Positions 1-7,396 of a stretch of DNA of 8,811 bases are shown piece by piece. The stretch's first letter is position 1. The number at the start of each line of letters is the position of its first letter. The notes under the pieces were generated by a model. That model did no database searches. It worked only from the letters and a program-made list of their open reading frames with translations, and was not told the origin of the DNA. The position numbers and the translations under genes were made by a program. This DNA comes from Alphaproteobacteria bacterium (GTDB taxonomy: Bacteria > Pseudomonadota > Alphaproteobacteria > UBA6615), in contig JABDJY010000117.1 of assembly GCA_013003285.1 (NCBI GenBank), forward strand, positions 1 through 8,811, written 5' to 3'.

Positions 1-6
1 CAGTAA

Positions 7-3000
7 GTGCAATTTAACAAACTCAGACTGCAGGGCTTCAAATCCTTTGTCGACGGCACCGAGCTGGAGATCGCGCAAGGATTGACCGGCGTGGTCGGCC
101 CGAATGGGTGCGGCAAGTCGAACCTGGTCGAAGGTCTGCGCTGGGTTATGGGCGAAACTTCGGCCAAGCAGATGCGCGGCGCCGGCATGGACGACATCAT
201 TTTCGGTGGCACAACCGACCGTCCGGCGCGCAATGTCGCGGAAGTCGTGCTGTCGCTCGACAATGGCGACCGCAGCGCCCCGTCACAATTCAATGGCAGC
301 GAAGAGGTCGAAGTCTCGCGGCGCATCGAGCGCGAGAAAGGCTCGACTTATCGGGTCAATGGCCAGGAAGTACGCGCCCGCGACGTACAAATCCTGTTTG
401 CCGACCAGGCGACCGGCCCGCGATCGACCGCGCTGGTGAGCCAGGGCCGGGTTGGCGCGGTGATCAACGCCAAACCCACCGACCGGCGGCTTCTGCTGGA
501 AGAAGCCGCCGGCATCACCGGGCTGCATTCGCGCCGTCACGAAGCGGAATTGCGCCTGCGTGCCGCCGAGACCAACCTGGAACGGTTGGAAGATGTGTTG
601 ATTACCCTCGATACCCAGTTGACAGCGCTGAAAAAACAAGCGCGCCAAGCCAAACGCTACCGCAATATTTCGCACGATATTCGCAAAACCGAATCCGTCG
701 TGCTGCACCACCGCTGGACCGAGGCAAGTGAACAGGTTGCGACCGCGAAGGCCGCACTCGGCGTGGCTGAGACGGCGGTCGCGGAAGAGACGTCTGTCGT
801 CGGCCAGGCAACGGTGAAGCGCGAAGGACTGGCCGAAGCGGTCGCCCCATTGCGCGATGCCGAAGTTCGCGCCGCCGCGGAATTGCAACGGCTGACTATG
901 GCCCGCAATGAGCTGGATGCCGAGGAGAAACGGGTTCTCGCGGCAATCGAGCAATGGACCACCCGCCGCAACCAAATCGCCGCCGACCTGGCCCGCGAAC
1001 AGGGGCTGACGGCAGAGGCAGAGGCGGCTTTGGCCCGGCTGACCGGCGAGCGCAGTGAAATCGAGCGCGCCCGCGCCGGCGAGGGCGACTTGATCGAAGC
1101 GGCCAACAAGGCTCTGGATCAAGCCCGCAACCACGCCACGGAGGTGGAAACCGAACTGGCGGGTCTGGCCGAACAGGTCGCCGGCGGCGACGCTCAGTTG
1201 GCGGCGATCGACCGCGAATTGAGCGACCTTGCGGCACGGGCCAATCGCCGGCGGCAACAGCACGCCACAGCCAGCGAAGAACGCGACACGCTGACCGCCC
1301 AGGGCATCGACCCTGCCCTGTTGTCGCAGGCCGAAGACGCCGTAGCGGCGATCGAAGCGCAGCTTGCCAAGGCGCGCAGCGAATTGGACACCGCAGAACA
1401 GGCGCGCGCCGAGGCCGACAGCCAACGCGAAGCCGCCCGCGAACTTCGCGCCGCCAAGGAAGAAATTCGCGCCCGCCTGCGCGCCGAAGCCGCCGCTCTG
1501 CAAGATCTGCTGGCCAGCGACAGCGACGATGGCGAGACCTGGACACCGGTGCTCAACGATATCGACGTCACGCCCGGTTACGAAGCCGCGCTCGGCGCCG
1601 CCCTGGGCGATGATTTGGAAGCTTCCGCCGACGAAGCCGCACCGCGCCATTGGCGCCGCCTGCCGATCCTTTCCGACGAACCGAAATTGCCCGCCGGCGC
1701 CCGCCCCCTAGTGGGTCTGGTCGGCAACGCGGCCCCGCTGGCCCGCAGCCTGTCGCAAGTGGGCGTAGTCGACGATGCGGCAACGGGCGCGCGTCTGTCC
1801 AGCGAATTGAAAACCGGCCAGCGCCTGGTCGATCGCGACGGAAATTTATGGCGCTGGGATGGCTTCGTCGCCAGCGCGGAAACCCGCTCGACCGCCTCGG
1901 CGCGGCTCAAACAGCGTAACCGGCTGGCCGATCTGGAATCCCGCATTCCCGACGCCGACAGCGTCTTCGCGCAGGCCGATAGCGCCAACGAAAGAATAGT
2001 CGCAGCCGCCACGGCCGCCGCCGACAGCGAACGCAGCGCGCGCGACAAGGTGCGTCACTTGGACGGCGAGGTCGCTGCAGCGCGGAGTCGCCACAGCGAA
2101 CTGGCGCAGGAAATAAACTCTAAGAAGTCCCGGCTCGAGAGCCTTCAGGGGACGGTCGCCCATCTCGAGACCGAGATGGCGGAAATCGCCCAGGCGATCG
2201 AAGCGGCACAAGCCCGCCGGAACGCCATTGGCGATTTGGATACACTGCGTGATGATGTGGCGGTGACAAGGGTACGCTTGAGCGAAGCGCGCGTTGCGCT
2301 TCAAGCCGCTCAGATCGACCAGAACCGCCTGGTGCGCGAGGCCGAGGAACGCCAGCGGCGCATCACCGCGATTGTCGCCGATGAGGGCTCCTGGGATGCG
2401 CGGCGCAACGGCGCCGCCGAGCGGGTCGGTGAATTGAAGGCGCGCGACGCCGGCGCGGTCGCCGAGTTGGAGACCTTGGCCGCCCGGCCGCTGGAAATCG
2501 AGAGCCAGCGCAATTCGCTGATGGATACGCTCAACGACGCCGATGCGGCGCGCCGCGCCGCAGCCGACAAGGTCGCGATCGCCGAGGGCGAGCTATCGGA
2601 GGCCGAAAAGGCGCTACGGGCTGCCGAAGCCCGGCTCACCGAGACCCGCGAAGACAAGGTGCGCGCCGAGGCCGCCGTGGCCCAGGCGGGCCAGACATTG
2701 GAAGTCGTCTGCGACCGCATCGCCGAGCGGCTGGAATGCGCGCCGGAGAAGGTCCTGGCCTTGGCCGAGATTCCCGAAGGCCGCGATATTCCCGATCTCG
2801 AGTCGGCGGAAAAGCGTTTCGAGCGGCTGATACGCGAACGCGACAATATGGGCCCGGTCAATCTGCGTGCCGAGCAGGAAGCCGACGAGCTGGCGGAGAA
2901 AATCGCCACGGTGGAAGCTGAACGCGACGATCTGGTTACCGCCATCGCACGCCTACGCCAGGGCATCAGTAATTTGAACCGCGAGGCGCGCCAGCGGCTG

Positions 3001-3474
3001 GTCAAATCCTTCGAGGAAGTGAACAAGCATTTCCAGGAATTGTTCGTACGGATATTCGGCGGCGGCGGCGCGCATTTGGCGCTCACCGAAGCCGACGACC
3101 CGCTGCAGGCCGGCCTGGATATCTTCGCCAGCCCGCCCGGCAAGAAATTGCAGAACCTAACGCTGCTCTCAGGTGGCGAGCAGACCATGACGGCAATCGC
3201 CCTGCTGTTCGCTGTGTTCCTGACTAACCCGGCGCCGATCTGCGTGCTCGACGAGGTCGACGCCGCCCTGGATGACGCCAATGTGGATCGCTTCTGCACG
3301 TTGCTGAGCGAGATCGCCGCCACCGGCGACACGCGGTTCCTGGTGGTCACTCACCATCGCATGACCATGTCGCGGATGGATCGGTTGTACGGCGTCACCA
3401 TGCCCGAACAAGGGGTCAGCCAGCTGGTCTCGGTCGACCTTCGACAGGCCGAAGAGATACGCGCTACAGCCTAG
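7..3474 (+). CDS. smc: Chromosome segregation protein SMC (condensin ATPase)
   Basis: This is the 1155-residue bacterial SMC protein, which dimerises, binds ScpA/ScpB and uses ATP to condense and separate chromosomes in the nucleoid. The sequence shows the full layout: an N-terminal Walker A (GPNGCGKS, residues 31-38), a long first coiled-coil arm (about 170-500), a hinge (about 505-625, containing GYEAALGAALGDDL and ending in LWRWDGF), a second arm (about 640-990), and a C-terminal head with the conserved DNMGPVNL (946-953), ABC signature LSGGEQ (1054-1059) and Walker B/D-loop (VLDEVDAALDD, 1080-1090). Length is normal for alphaproteobacteria. The start is GTG; a TAA lies in frame directly before it at 4-6, so no upstream extension is possible. 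That TAA could also be the end of a preceding gene outside the window. No key ATPase residue is missing. I see no link to the atp genes downstream beyond shared strand. Confidence 0.97.
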   Translation: MQFNKLRLQGFKSFVDGTELEIAQGLTGVVGPNGCGKSNLVEGLRWVMGETSAKQMRGAGMDDIIFGGTTDRPARNVAEVVLSLDNGDRSAPSQFNGSEEVEVSRRIEREKGSTYRVNGQEVRARDVQILFADQATGPRSTALVSQGRVGAVINAKPTDRRLLLEEAAGITGLHSRRHEAELRLRAAETNLERLEDVLITLDTQLTALKKQARQAKRYRNISHDIRKTESVVLHHRWTEASEQVATAKAALGVAETAVAEETSVVGQATVKREGLAEAVAPLRDAEVRAAAELQRLTMARNELDAEEKRVLAAIEQWTTRRNQIAADLAREQGLTAEAEAALARLTGERSEIERARAGEGDLIEAANKALDQARNHATEVETELAGLAEQVAGGDAQLAAIDRELSDLAARANRRRQQHATASEERDTLTAQGIDPALLSQAEDAVAAIEAQLAKARSELDTAEQARAEADSQREAARELRAAKEEIRARLRAEAAALQDLLASDSDDGETWTPVLNDIDVTPGYEAALGAALGDDLEASADEAAPRHWRRLPILSDEPKLPAGARPLVGLVGNAAPLARSLSQVGVVDDAATGARLSSELKTGQRLVDRDGNLWRWDGFVASAETRSTASARLKQRNRLADLESRIPDADSVFAQADSANERIVAAATAAADSERSARDKVRHLDGEVAAARSRHSELAQEINSKKSRLESLQGTVAHLETEMAEIAQAIEAAQARRNAIGDLDTLRDDVAVTRVRLSEARVALQAAQIDQNRLVREAEERQRRITAIVADEGSWDARRNGAAERVGELKARDAGAVAELETLAARPLEIESQRNSLMDTLNDADAARRAAADKVAIAEGELSEAEKALRAAEARLTETREDKVRAEAAVAQAGQTLEVVCDRIAERLECAPEKVLALAEIPEGRDIPDLESAEKRFERLIRERDNMGPVNLRAEQEADELAEKIATVEAERDDLVTAIARLRQGISNLNREARQRLVKSFEEVNKHFQELFVRIFGGGGAHLALTEADDPLQAGLDIFASPPGKKLQNLTLLSGGEQTMTAIALLFAVFLTNPAPICVLDEVDAALDDANVDRFCTLLSEIAATGDTRFLVVTHHRMTMSRMDRLYGVTMPEQGVSQLVSVDLRQAEEIRATA

Positions 3475-3492
3475 AAAAACCCTCGGTTTTCT
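3475..3492 (+). terminator. Weak AT-rich hairpin after smc
   Basis: Directly after the smc stop, AAAACC (3476-3481) can pair with GGTTTT (3485-3490) around a 3-base loop. The stem is short and AT-rich, and no T-run follows it. It may help end smc transcription, but it is a poor intrinsic terminator and read-through into atpI is possible. Confidence 0.25.
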
Positions 3493-3530
3493 GCCCATTT
3501 GCGACCAATTAACGCGGCCCGAAACCCGCC

Positions 3531-3559
3531 TTGACTTGCCCGTAACCGCTGGCTACTTT
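3531..3559 (+). promoter_or_regulatory. Probable promoter of the atpIBEF'F operon
   Basis: TTGACT (3531-3536) is a near-consensus -35 box. After a 17-base spacer comes TACTTT (3554-3559) as the -10; preceded by GGC, it resembles the GCTA-type -10 of alphaproteobacteria. Transcription would begin near 3565-3567, giving a leader of about 65 bases before the atpI ATG. The call rests on the -35, the spacing and the position in the smc-atpI gap. The -10 matches the E. coli consensus at only 3 of 6 positions. Confidence 0.55.
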
Positions 3560-3609
3560 GCGCCCGCCTTCCGGCGAGGATTTGATCAAAGCTGGTGGGA
3601 GCCGTAACG

Positions 3610-3627
3610 AAAGATCACGAGGTCTTT
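3610..3627 (+). promoter_or_regulatory. Hairpin covering the atpI Shine-Dalgarno site
   Basis: AAAGATC (3610-3616) can pair with GGTCTTT (3621-3627) around the loop ACGA, giving seven pairs including one U-G. The likely Shine-Dalgarno GAGG (3619-3622) lies half in the loop and half in the stem, and the hairpin ends two bases before the atpI ATG. Such a fold would reduce ribosome access. Pairing is read directly from the sequence; the effect on translation is inferred. Confidence 0.45.
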
Positions 3628-3629
3628 GT

Positions 3630-3962
3630 ATGACCGATCCGGACCGGCCTTCCCCAACCGACGATCTTCATCAACGTGTGAAGGCTGCGAAAGATCGTAA
3701 TGCAGGCGTTTCGAGAAAACGTTCGCCGGCTTCATCTCTCGCAGGTTCTGGTATGGGCGCCGGCATTCGGGTTGGCGTAGATCTTGTTGTCGGCGTGGGG
3801 GTTGGTGCCGGTATTGGCTGGGGTCTCGACTTTTGGTTGGGTACAAAGCCATTTCTGCTGGCGCTATTTCTTATTCTCGGCTTTGTCGCGGGCTTATTGA
3901 ATGTCATTCGAACGACCAATCGATCTTTCAAACCGTCAAGCACCGACGATTCGGCCCCATAG
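3630..3962 (+). CDS. atpI: ATP synthase accessory protein I (AtpI)
   Basis: AtpI is a small membrane protein usually encoded first in F0 operons; in characterised systems it helps assemble the c-ring and is not part of the finished enzyme. This 110-residue protein has a charged N-terminus (about 1-44) and two membrane segments (about 46-63 and 76-93). It carries the family hallmark: glycine-rich helix one, then GWGLDFWLGTKP (63-74) and GFVAGLLNVIR (84-94). I chose the ATG at 3630 because GAGG sits 7 bases upstream; a longer reading from TTG at 3558 would begin inside the promoter region and add non-conserved residues. The atpB start follows 21 bases after the stop. Codon use looks less GC-biased than in smc or atpB, with many T-ending codons. 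Confidence 0.88.
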   Translation: MTDPDRPSPTDDLHQRVKAAKDRNAGVSRKRSPASSLAGSGMGAGIRVGVDLVVGVGVGAGIGWGLDFWLGTKPFLLALFLILGFVAGLLNVIRTTNRSFKPSSTDDSAP

Positions 3963-3983
3963 GTAAGACTGGAGTAGCATTCG

Positions 3984-4718
3984 GTGGCGAGCCCCCTCGA
4001 GCAATTCACGATTAAGCCGATTCTCGACCTGAAAATTGGCGAGACCGACATATCGTTCACCAACTCATCCCTGTGGATGACGATTACGGCGGTCGTCCTG
4101 ATCATATTCGTGGTGGTCGGCACGCAACGGCGCGCCCTGATACCCGGGCGATGGCAATCGGCGGTCGAATATTTCCATCAGGTCGTCGCCGACATGGTGC
4201 GCGACAATGTCGGCTCGGAGGGACGGCGTTATTTCCCCTTCATCTTCAGCCTGTTCATGTTCATCCTGTTCGGCAACCTGCTGGGCCTGATCCCCAGCTC
4301 GTTTGCGTTCACCAGCCATCTAGCGGTTACCTTCGCCATGGCGGCCTTCATTTTCGTCGGCGTCACGGTCATCGGGATCATCACCCACGGGTTCAAGTTC
4401 TTCTCTCTGTTCTTCCCGCACGGCGCACCGCTCGTGACCGCACCTTTGCTCATCCCGATCGAGATCATCTCCTACTTCTCGCGCCCGATCAGCCTGTCGG
4501 TACGTCTGTTCGCCAACATGACCGTCGGCCATGTGCTGTTGAAAGTCATCGCCGGCGGCGTCGTCGCGCTGGGCAGCTTTTTTGTACTGCCGGGCATTCT
4601 GCCGCTCGCTCTTCTCGTTGCTATCACCCTCCTTGAGGTCATGATCGCCGTTATCCAAGCCTATGTTTTTGCAATTCTCACATGCGTCTATCTCAACGAC
4701 GCATTGCATCTTCACTAA
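3984..4718 (+). CDS. atpB: F0F1 ATP synthase subunit a
   Basis: Subunit a forms the two proton half-channels against the c-ring in the inner membrane. The 244-residue protein is very hydrophobic with about five or six membrane helices and has normal length. The essential arginine is R174 in SLSVRLFANM (aligned with E. coli R210). H183, nine residues later, falls at the E. coli E219 position, while E218 falls at the H245 position, with Q225 at Q252. This His/Glu swap is the arrangement known from mitochondria and alphaproteobacteria, so the channel should work normally. The start is GTG with GGAG (3971-3974) 9 bases upstream; translation from it gives the expected N-terminus (MASPLEQF). It is the second gene of the F0 operon, 21 bases after atpI and 39 before atpE. 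Confidence 0.97.
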   Translation: MASPLEQFTIKPILDLKIGETDISFTNSSLWMTITAVVLIIFVVVGTQRRALIPGRWQSAVEYFHQVVADMVRDNVGSEGRRYFPFIFSLFMFILFGNLLGLIPSSFAFTSHLAVTFAMAAFIFVGVTVIGIITHGFKFFSLFFPHGAPLVTAPLLIPIEIISYFSRPISLSVRLFANMTVGHVLLKVIAGGVVALGSFFVLPGILPLALLVAITLLEVMIAVIQAYVFAILTCVYLNDALHLH

Positions 4719-4721
4719 ACC

Positions 4722-4757
4722 CTTATCCGAAAAATAAGACCTTAAAGGAGTAGTAAA
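4722..4757 (+). promoter_or_regulatory. A/T-rich atpE translation initiation region with strong SD
   Basis: The atpB-atpE gap is A/T-rich in an otherwise GC-rich operon and holds the strongest Shine-Dalgarno in the window, AAGGAG (4745-4750), 7 bases before the ATG. A weak hairpin CTTAT/ATAAG (4722-4726 with 4734-4738) leaves the SD free. This fits high translation of the c subunit, as known for the E. coli atpE leader; the effect here is inferred. Confidence 0.5.
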
Positions 4758-5003
4758 ATGGAAGTCGAAGCCGCAGAGGTTATCGCCAACGGCCTGAAAC
4801 TCGTCGGTGCCGGTCTGGCCGCCATCGGCATGATCGGCGCCGGTGTCGGCGTTGGTCGTATCTGGGCCAGCTACATCGAAGCGATCGGCCGCAACCCGGC
4901 CTCGAAGGAAGAGATCGGTGCGTTTATCTGGATCGGCTTTGCCGTGACCGAAGCTATCGCGCTGTTCGCCCTCATCGTCGCGTTCATCATCCTCGGCAGC
5001 TAG
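4758..5003 (+). CDS. atpE: F0F1 ATP synthase subunit c
   Basis: Subunit c is the hairpin proteolipid whose ring turns as protons pass. This 81-residue protein shows two membrane helices. Helix one carries the packing motif GAGVGVG (27-33), the polar loop carries RNP (45-47), and helix two carries the proton-binding E65 in FAVTEAIALF. A66 follows the glutamate where Na+-binding c subunits usually have Ser or Thr plus a further polar set, so a proton-driven enzyme is expected. ATG start with AAGGAG 7 bases upstream. It lies between atpB and atpF' and is followed by a stable hairpin, which may protect the atpE message. No anomalies seen. Ring size cannot be read from the sequence. Confidence 0.97.
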   Translation: MEVEAAEVIANGLKLVGAGLAAIGMIGAGVGVGRIWASYIEAIGRNPASKEEIGAFIWIGFAVTEAIALFALIVAFIILGS

Positions 5004-5012
5004 CCTCAAACC

Positions 5013-5042
5013 GCGGCGCCCAGCTTAAGGCTGGACCGCCGC
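5013..5042 (+). other. Stable mRNA hairpin between atpE and atpF'
   Basis: GCGGCG (5013-5018) pairs with CGCCGC (5037-5042), and inside it CCAGC (5020-5024) pairs with GCTGG (5030-5034) around the loop TTAAG; a small internal loop separates the two stems. No T-run follows, so it is unlikely to be an efficient Rho-independent terminator. Its place directly after atpE suggests a 3'-end protector or partial attenuator that favours c over b subunits (inferred). Confidence 0.6.
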
Positions 5043-5064
5043 ACCGCTTGCGGAAGACAGCGAG

Positions 5065-5559
5065 ATGCCCCAGTTCGACACTACGACGTTTGCCAGCCAG
5101 ATTTTCTGGCTCGTCGTCACGTTCGCCATCGTGTTCGTGTTCATTTCACGGGTCGCGCTACCGCGCATCTCCGCGACGTTGGAGAATCGCCAACGCAAAA
5201 TCGGCGACGATTTGGCGAAGGCCGGTGAACTGGCGGATCAATCCGATGAGGTCATGGCCGCCTATGAAGCCAGGTTGGCGGAGGCCCGGACCGGCGCGCA
5301 TGAAGAGCTGCACGCCGCCGCGACACGGGCCGCCGCGGAGGCCGACAAGCAAAACGCGGCATTGGCGGAAACGCTGGCCGCAAACGCCGCCGCGGCGCGC
5401 GAACGCATCGCCGCAGAATCGGCCGCGGCCTCGAGCAATGTGGCGGAGATCGCCGAAGACATCGCCCGTCAGGCGGTTGAACGGCTGATCGGCAGTTCAC
5501 CCGACAGCGCTTCTGTCAAAGCCGCCGTGGCAGCCTCGGTACAGGATCACAACTCATGA
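5065..5559 (+). CDS. atpF': F0F1 ATP synthase subunit b' (second b-type stalk subunit)
   Basis: Subunit b' pairs with b as a heterodimer to form the peripheral stalk that holds F1 still against the rotor; photosynthetic bacteria, many alphaproteobacteria and chloroplasts have this paired form. The 164-residue protein begins MPQFDTTTFASQIFWLVVTF, a typical b' N-terminus, with one membrane helix (about 11-27), the conserved RVALPRI (29-35), then a long Ala/Glu-rich amphipathic helix (about 40-150). ATG start with GGAAG (5052-5056) 8 bases upstream. Its TGA overlaps the next ATG in an ATGA junction, so b' and b are probably translationally coupled, which suits equal stoichiometry. The gene is also named atpG or atpX in some genomes. 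No anomalies. Confidence 0.93.
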   Translation: MPQFDTTTFASQIFWLVVTFAIVFVFISRVALPRISATLENRQRKIGDDLAKAGELADQSDEVMAAYEARLAEARTGAHEELHAAATRAAAEADKQNAALAETLAANAAAARERIAAESAAASSNVAEIAEDIARQAVERLIGSSPDSASVKAAVAASVQDHNS

Positions 5560-6134
5560 TCGCCCGCCTCCTGACATCGGCCAGCGTTATTGTGCTACTC
5601 GCAAGCTCCGCCAGCGCAGCTGAAGAAGAAGAAGCCCACAAAAGCCTCTTCGACCCGAGCAACGCCGAGCTCTGGGTCCTCGTTTCGTTCATTTTGTTTT
5701 TCGTTGTGCTTTTCAAGCCGATTAGATCAACGCTCACCTCGAAGCTCGACGGGCGTTCGGAAGCCATCAAATCTGAGCTCGACGAGGCCCAACGGCTGCG
5801 CGAAGAGGCCCAGCACACACTGGCGGAATATCAGCGCAAGCAGCGCGACGCCTTGAAAGAAGCCGAAGGCATCATCGCCGAAGCGCGCGCGGAAGCCGAA
5901 CGCATGGAAAAGGCCGCCGCCGTGCGAACCGACGATCTGTTGCGCCGACGCGAACAGCAGGCGCTCGACATGATCGCCGCCGCCGAAGCCCAGGCGCTCG
6001 CCGATGTGCGCGGCCTGGCCGCCGACGTGGCCATCGAAGCGACCCAGCAGTTACTGACCAGCGCCGCAGCCGGCGATGGCGGCGACGCCCTGGTGGATCA
6101 GGCCATTCAGGATCTGCCGTCAAAACTGAACTAA
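5556..6134 (+). CDS. atpF: F0F1 ATP synthase subunit b
   Basis: Subunit b is the partner of b' in the peripheral stalk. The 192-residue protein has a membrane helix (about 38-53), then LDGRSEAIKSELDEAQRLREEAQ and a long charged coiled-coil to about residue 160, ending QAIQDLPSKLN, which resembles the C-terminus of alphaproteobacterial b subunits. It starts with an extra hydrophobic stretch (5-18) followed by ASA-A (19-22) and a Glu run, which looks like a cleavable signal peptide; such N-termini occur in some alphaproteobacterial b subunits. The start is fixed by the ATGA overlap with atpF'. It is the last gene of the operon: a strong terminator follows 21 bases after the stop, and no atpH or F1 gene follows, as expected for split atp operons. 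Confidence 0.95.
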   Translation: MIARLLTSASVIVLLASSASAAEEEEAHKSLFDPSNAELWVLVSFILFFVVLFKPIRSTLTSKLDGRSEAIKSELDEAQRLREEAQHTLAEYQRKQRDALKEAEGIIAEARAEAERMEKAAAVRTDDLLRRREQQALDMIAAAEAQALADVRGLAADVAIEATQQLLTSAAAGDGGDALVDQAIQDLPSKLN

Positions 6135-6155
6135 CCGGCGATCCCACAGAATTCC

Positions 6156-6182
6156 AAAGCCCCGCTCCGGCGGGGCTTTTTT
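6156..6182 (+). terminator. Intrinsic terminator of the atp F0 operon
   Basis: AAAGCCCCGC (6156-6165) pairs perfectly with GCGGGGCTTT (6170-6179) around the loop TCCG, followed by a run of six T (6177-6182). This is a classic Rho-independent terminator for the + strand. On the - strand the same stem ends in only TTTGG, so it could act weakly for the convergent marR unit; I see no better terminator for that unit between 6183 and 6262. Confidence 0.93.
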
Positions 6183-6262
6183 ATTGGGCAGAAGTACACC
6201 CTCCCTCCTGTTTGAAGTGGCAGCTCTTTTCGGGCGCAATTGTTTCATAGACACACTTGTCG

Positions 6263-6838
6263 TTATTGCCCTTGTTGGCGGGCTATGCGCGGCACAAAGA
6301 ATTTAATCAAGGTGGTGAAAATCAGTCCTATTCCAATGGCGATGAAGACGTGGGTCCAGCTATCGGGCCTCACGGTGCCGCAATAGACGATCACTGTGAA
6401 TAGTGGGATATCGAGAAAATGCACAATCTGGTTGAACAGACCTCGAACCTCGTCGCGCAGGTCGTCGGTTAATTGATCGCCGCGCTCAAGCGCTTCTCGC
6501 GAACGGCGTAGAGTCTTGCGAAATTGGAATCGCGTGACCGTGTTGCCTTCAATGAGTTCGAATAAGAACAATCCCCACATGCCGACGAGCCAAGGTTCTT
6601 CAAAAAAACCAAGCCCAAGTTCGAGAATGAGTAACAGGCCCGACAGCCCGACCAGCACGGCGCCGGGTACGGCGAAGCTGTCATAGAAGATCGCGGTATA
6701 ACGCGCCGCTTCGGCAAATACCTTCATGTCGGTGGTTCGGTAGGCCTGAAACTCAGAAATAAAGACAGCCAGCAACCCGCCGCCCAGCAGAATGAAACCG
6801 ACGATGTGGCCGAATTTGAGAAGCGTGTAGTAATCCAT
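6263..6838 (-). CDS. DUF2269-like integral membrane protein
   Basis: A 191-residue membrane protein with about five hydrophobic segments (roughly 10-27, 57-75, 84-98, 137-153, 163-181) and a charged cytosolic-type loop between the third and fourth (102-133, rich in Arg and Glu). The start LLKFGHIVGFILLGGGLLAV and the later VPGAVLVGLSGLLL resemble DUF2269 proteins, whose function is unknown. It is somewhat longer than the roughly 150-160 residues I associate with that family, so the assignment is tentative. H11, H140 and H163 lie in or near membrane segments and could bind heme or metal, but this is only inference. ATG start with AGGGG about 8 bases upstream. The gene begins 18 bases after the cytochrome b561 stop, so it is almost certainly co-transcribed and may be its functional partner. 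Confidence 0.6.
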   Translation of the reverse strand: MDYYTLLKFGHIVGFILLGGGLLAVFISEFQAYRTTDMKVFAEAARYTAIFYDSFAVPGAVLVGLSGLLLILELGLGFFEEPWLVGMWGLFLFELIEGNTVTRFQFRKTLRRSREALERGDQLTDDLRDEVRGLFNQIVHFLDIPLFTVIVYCGTVRPDSWTHVFIAIGIGLIFTTLIKFFVPRIARQQGQ

Positions 6839-6856
6839 TGCCAGCCCCTTATGGCT

Positions 6857-7396
6857 TCAACCTGTGCCGAACCACATGCGTCGTAGCAGTCCGTCCCGCT
6901 TAAAAAAGTGGTGATAAAGCGCAGCGCCAGCATGGACGACAAGCAACGCGATCATCACTCGGGCGCCGATTCCGTGCGGGACACGCGGCAGGAATTTCCA
7001 AAAGTCCGGGAGAGTTTCAGACGACCCCCCAAAAAGGACTGGCCCAGCACCAGAGAGGACCATCATGCCTATGCCGCTTGCCGCCATGCCCAAAATCACG
7101 ACATAGAACAGCAAATGTACCGCGCGGGATGAGCGTTCTTGCCATGTCGGCATCGGTACCGGTCTAGGCTTTTTATCGGCAAACACCCACCAAATAACAC
7201 GCAGCAAGGTCAATAAAAGGATGGTTACACCGAGGGGGACATGTACTTGCAAAATTGCCACTTTAGCGGCGGCGGCGTCTTCCATCCCGCTAGCACGAAA
7301 ACCCGACCCAATTAGTGTGAAAATCAGCAAGGCGCTGATCCAATGGATGGTCACTGCGACTGTGCCATAATGATTGGTTGAGCTTTTCGTTGGCAT
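6857..7396 (-). CDS. Cytochrome b561 family membrane diheme protein
   Basis: A 179-residue four-helix cytochrome of the bacterial b561 (CybB-like) family, which carries b hemes and moves electrons between the quinone pool or small reductants and partner proteins in the cytoplasmic membrane. Family landmarks are visible: HW (18-19) in helix one, H52 in HVPLG with R66 and WW (69-70) in helix two, H94 in AVHLLFYVVILGMAASG in helix three, and H141 plus H155 in helix four, ending HAGAALYHHFFKRDGLLRRM. H18, H52, H141 and H155 are the likeliest heme ligands, with H94 also possible. I chose the ATG at 7396, with GAGGG 8 bases upstream, over a TTG seven codons earlier. It is the middle gene of the marR unit, 33 bases after marR. 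The electron partner is unknown. Confidence 0.9.
   Translation of the reverse strand: MPTKSSTNHYGTVAVTIHWISALLIFTLIGSGFRASGMEDAAAAKVAILQVHVPLGVTILLLTLLRVIWWVFADKKPRPVPMPTWQERSSRAVHLLFYVVILGMAASGIGMMVLSGAGPVLFGGSSETLPDFWKFLPRVPHGIGARVMIALLVVHAGAALYHHFFKRDGLLRRMWFGTG

Noticed and set aside
283..1650. Long open frame (455 codons) on the - strand opposite smc
   Set aside because: It lies wholly antisense to the conserved SMC head, first arm and hinge, has a low-complexity Gly/Arg/Leu-rich translation with no recognisable domain, and is what GC-rich codon use produces.
2310..3350. 346-codon open frame on the - strand opposite the smc 3' half
   Set aside because: Ser/Arg/Ala-rich translation mirrors the codon bias of smc; it covers the signature and Walker B region, which is plainly coded on the + strand.
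3558..3629. N-terminal extension of AtpI from TTG at 3558
   Set aside because: It would start inside the predicted -10 box and lacks a ribosome site; the ATG at 3630 has GAGG at proper spacing.
3475..3629. tRNA, small RNA gene or CRISPR in the smc-atpI gap
   Set aside because: No cloverleaf, no repeat-spacer pattern and no independent terminator; only promoter and leader signals are visible.
4320..5009. 229-codon - strand open frame across atpB and atpE
   Set aside because: The translation is extremely Asp/Gly/Arg-rich, typical of the complement of hydrophobic membrane-protein codons, and it crosses two certain genes.
5048..5488. 146-codon + strand open frame overlapping atpF'
   Set aside because: It is a frame-shifted Arg/Pro/Ser-rich shadow of atpF', which has clear family features in the other frame.
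6183..6262. Extra gene or regulatory element between the atp terminator and the DUF2269-like gene
   Set aside because: It is only 80 bases between convergent genes; I see no coding sequence and no clear hairpin.
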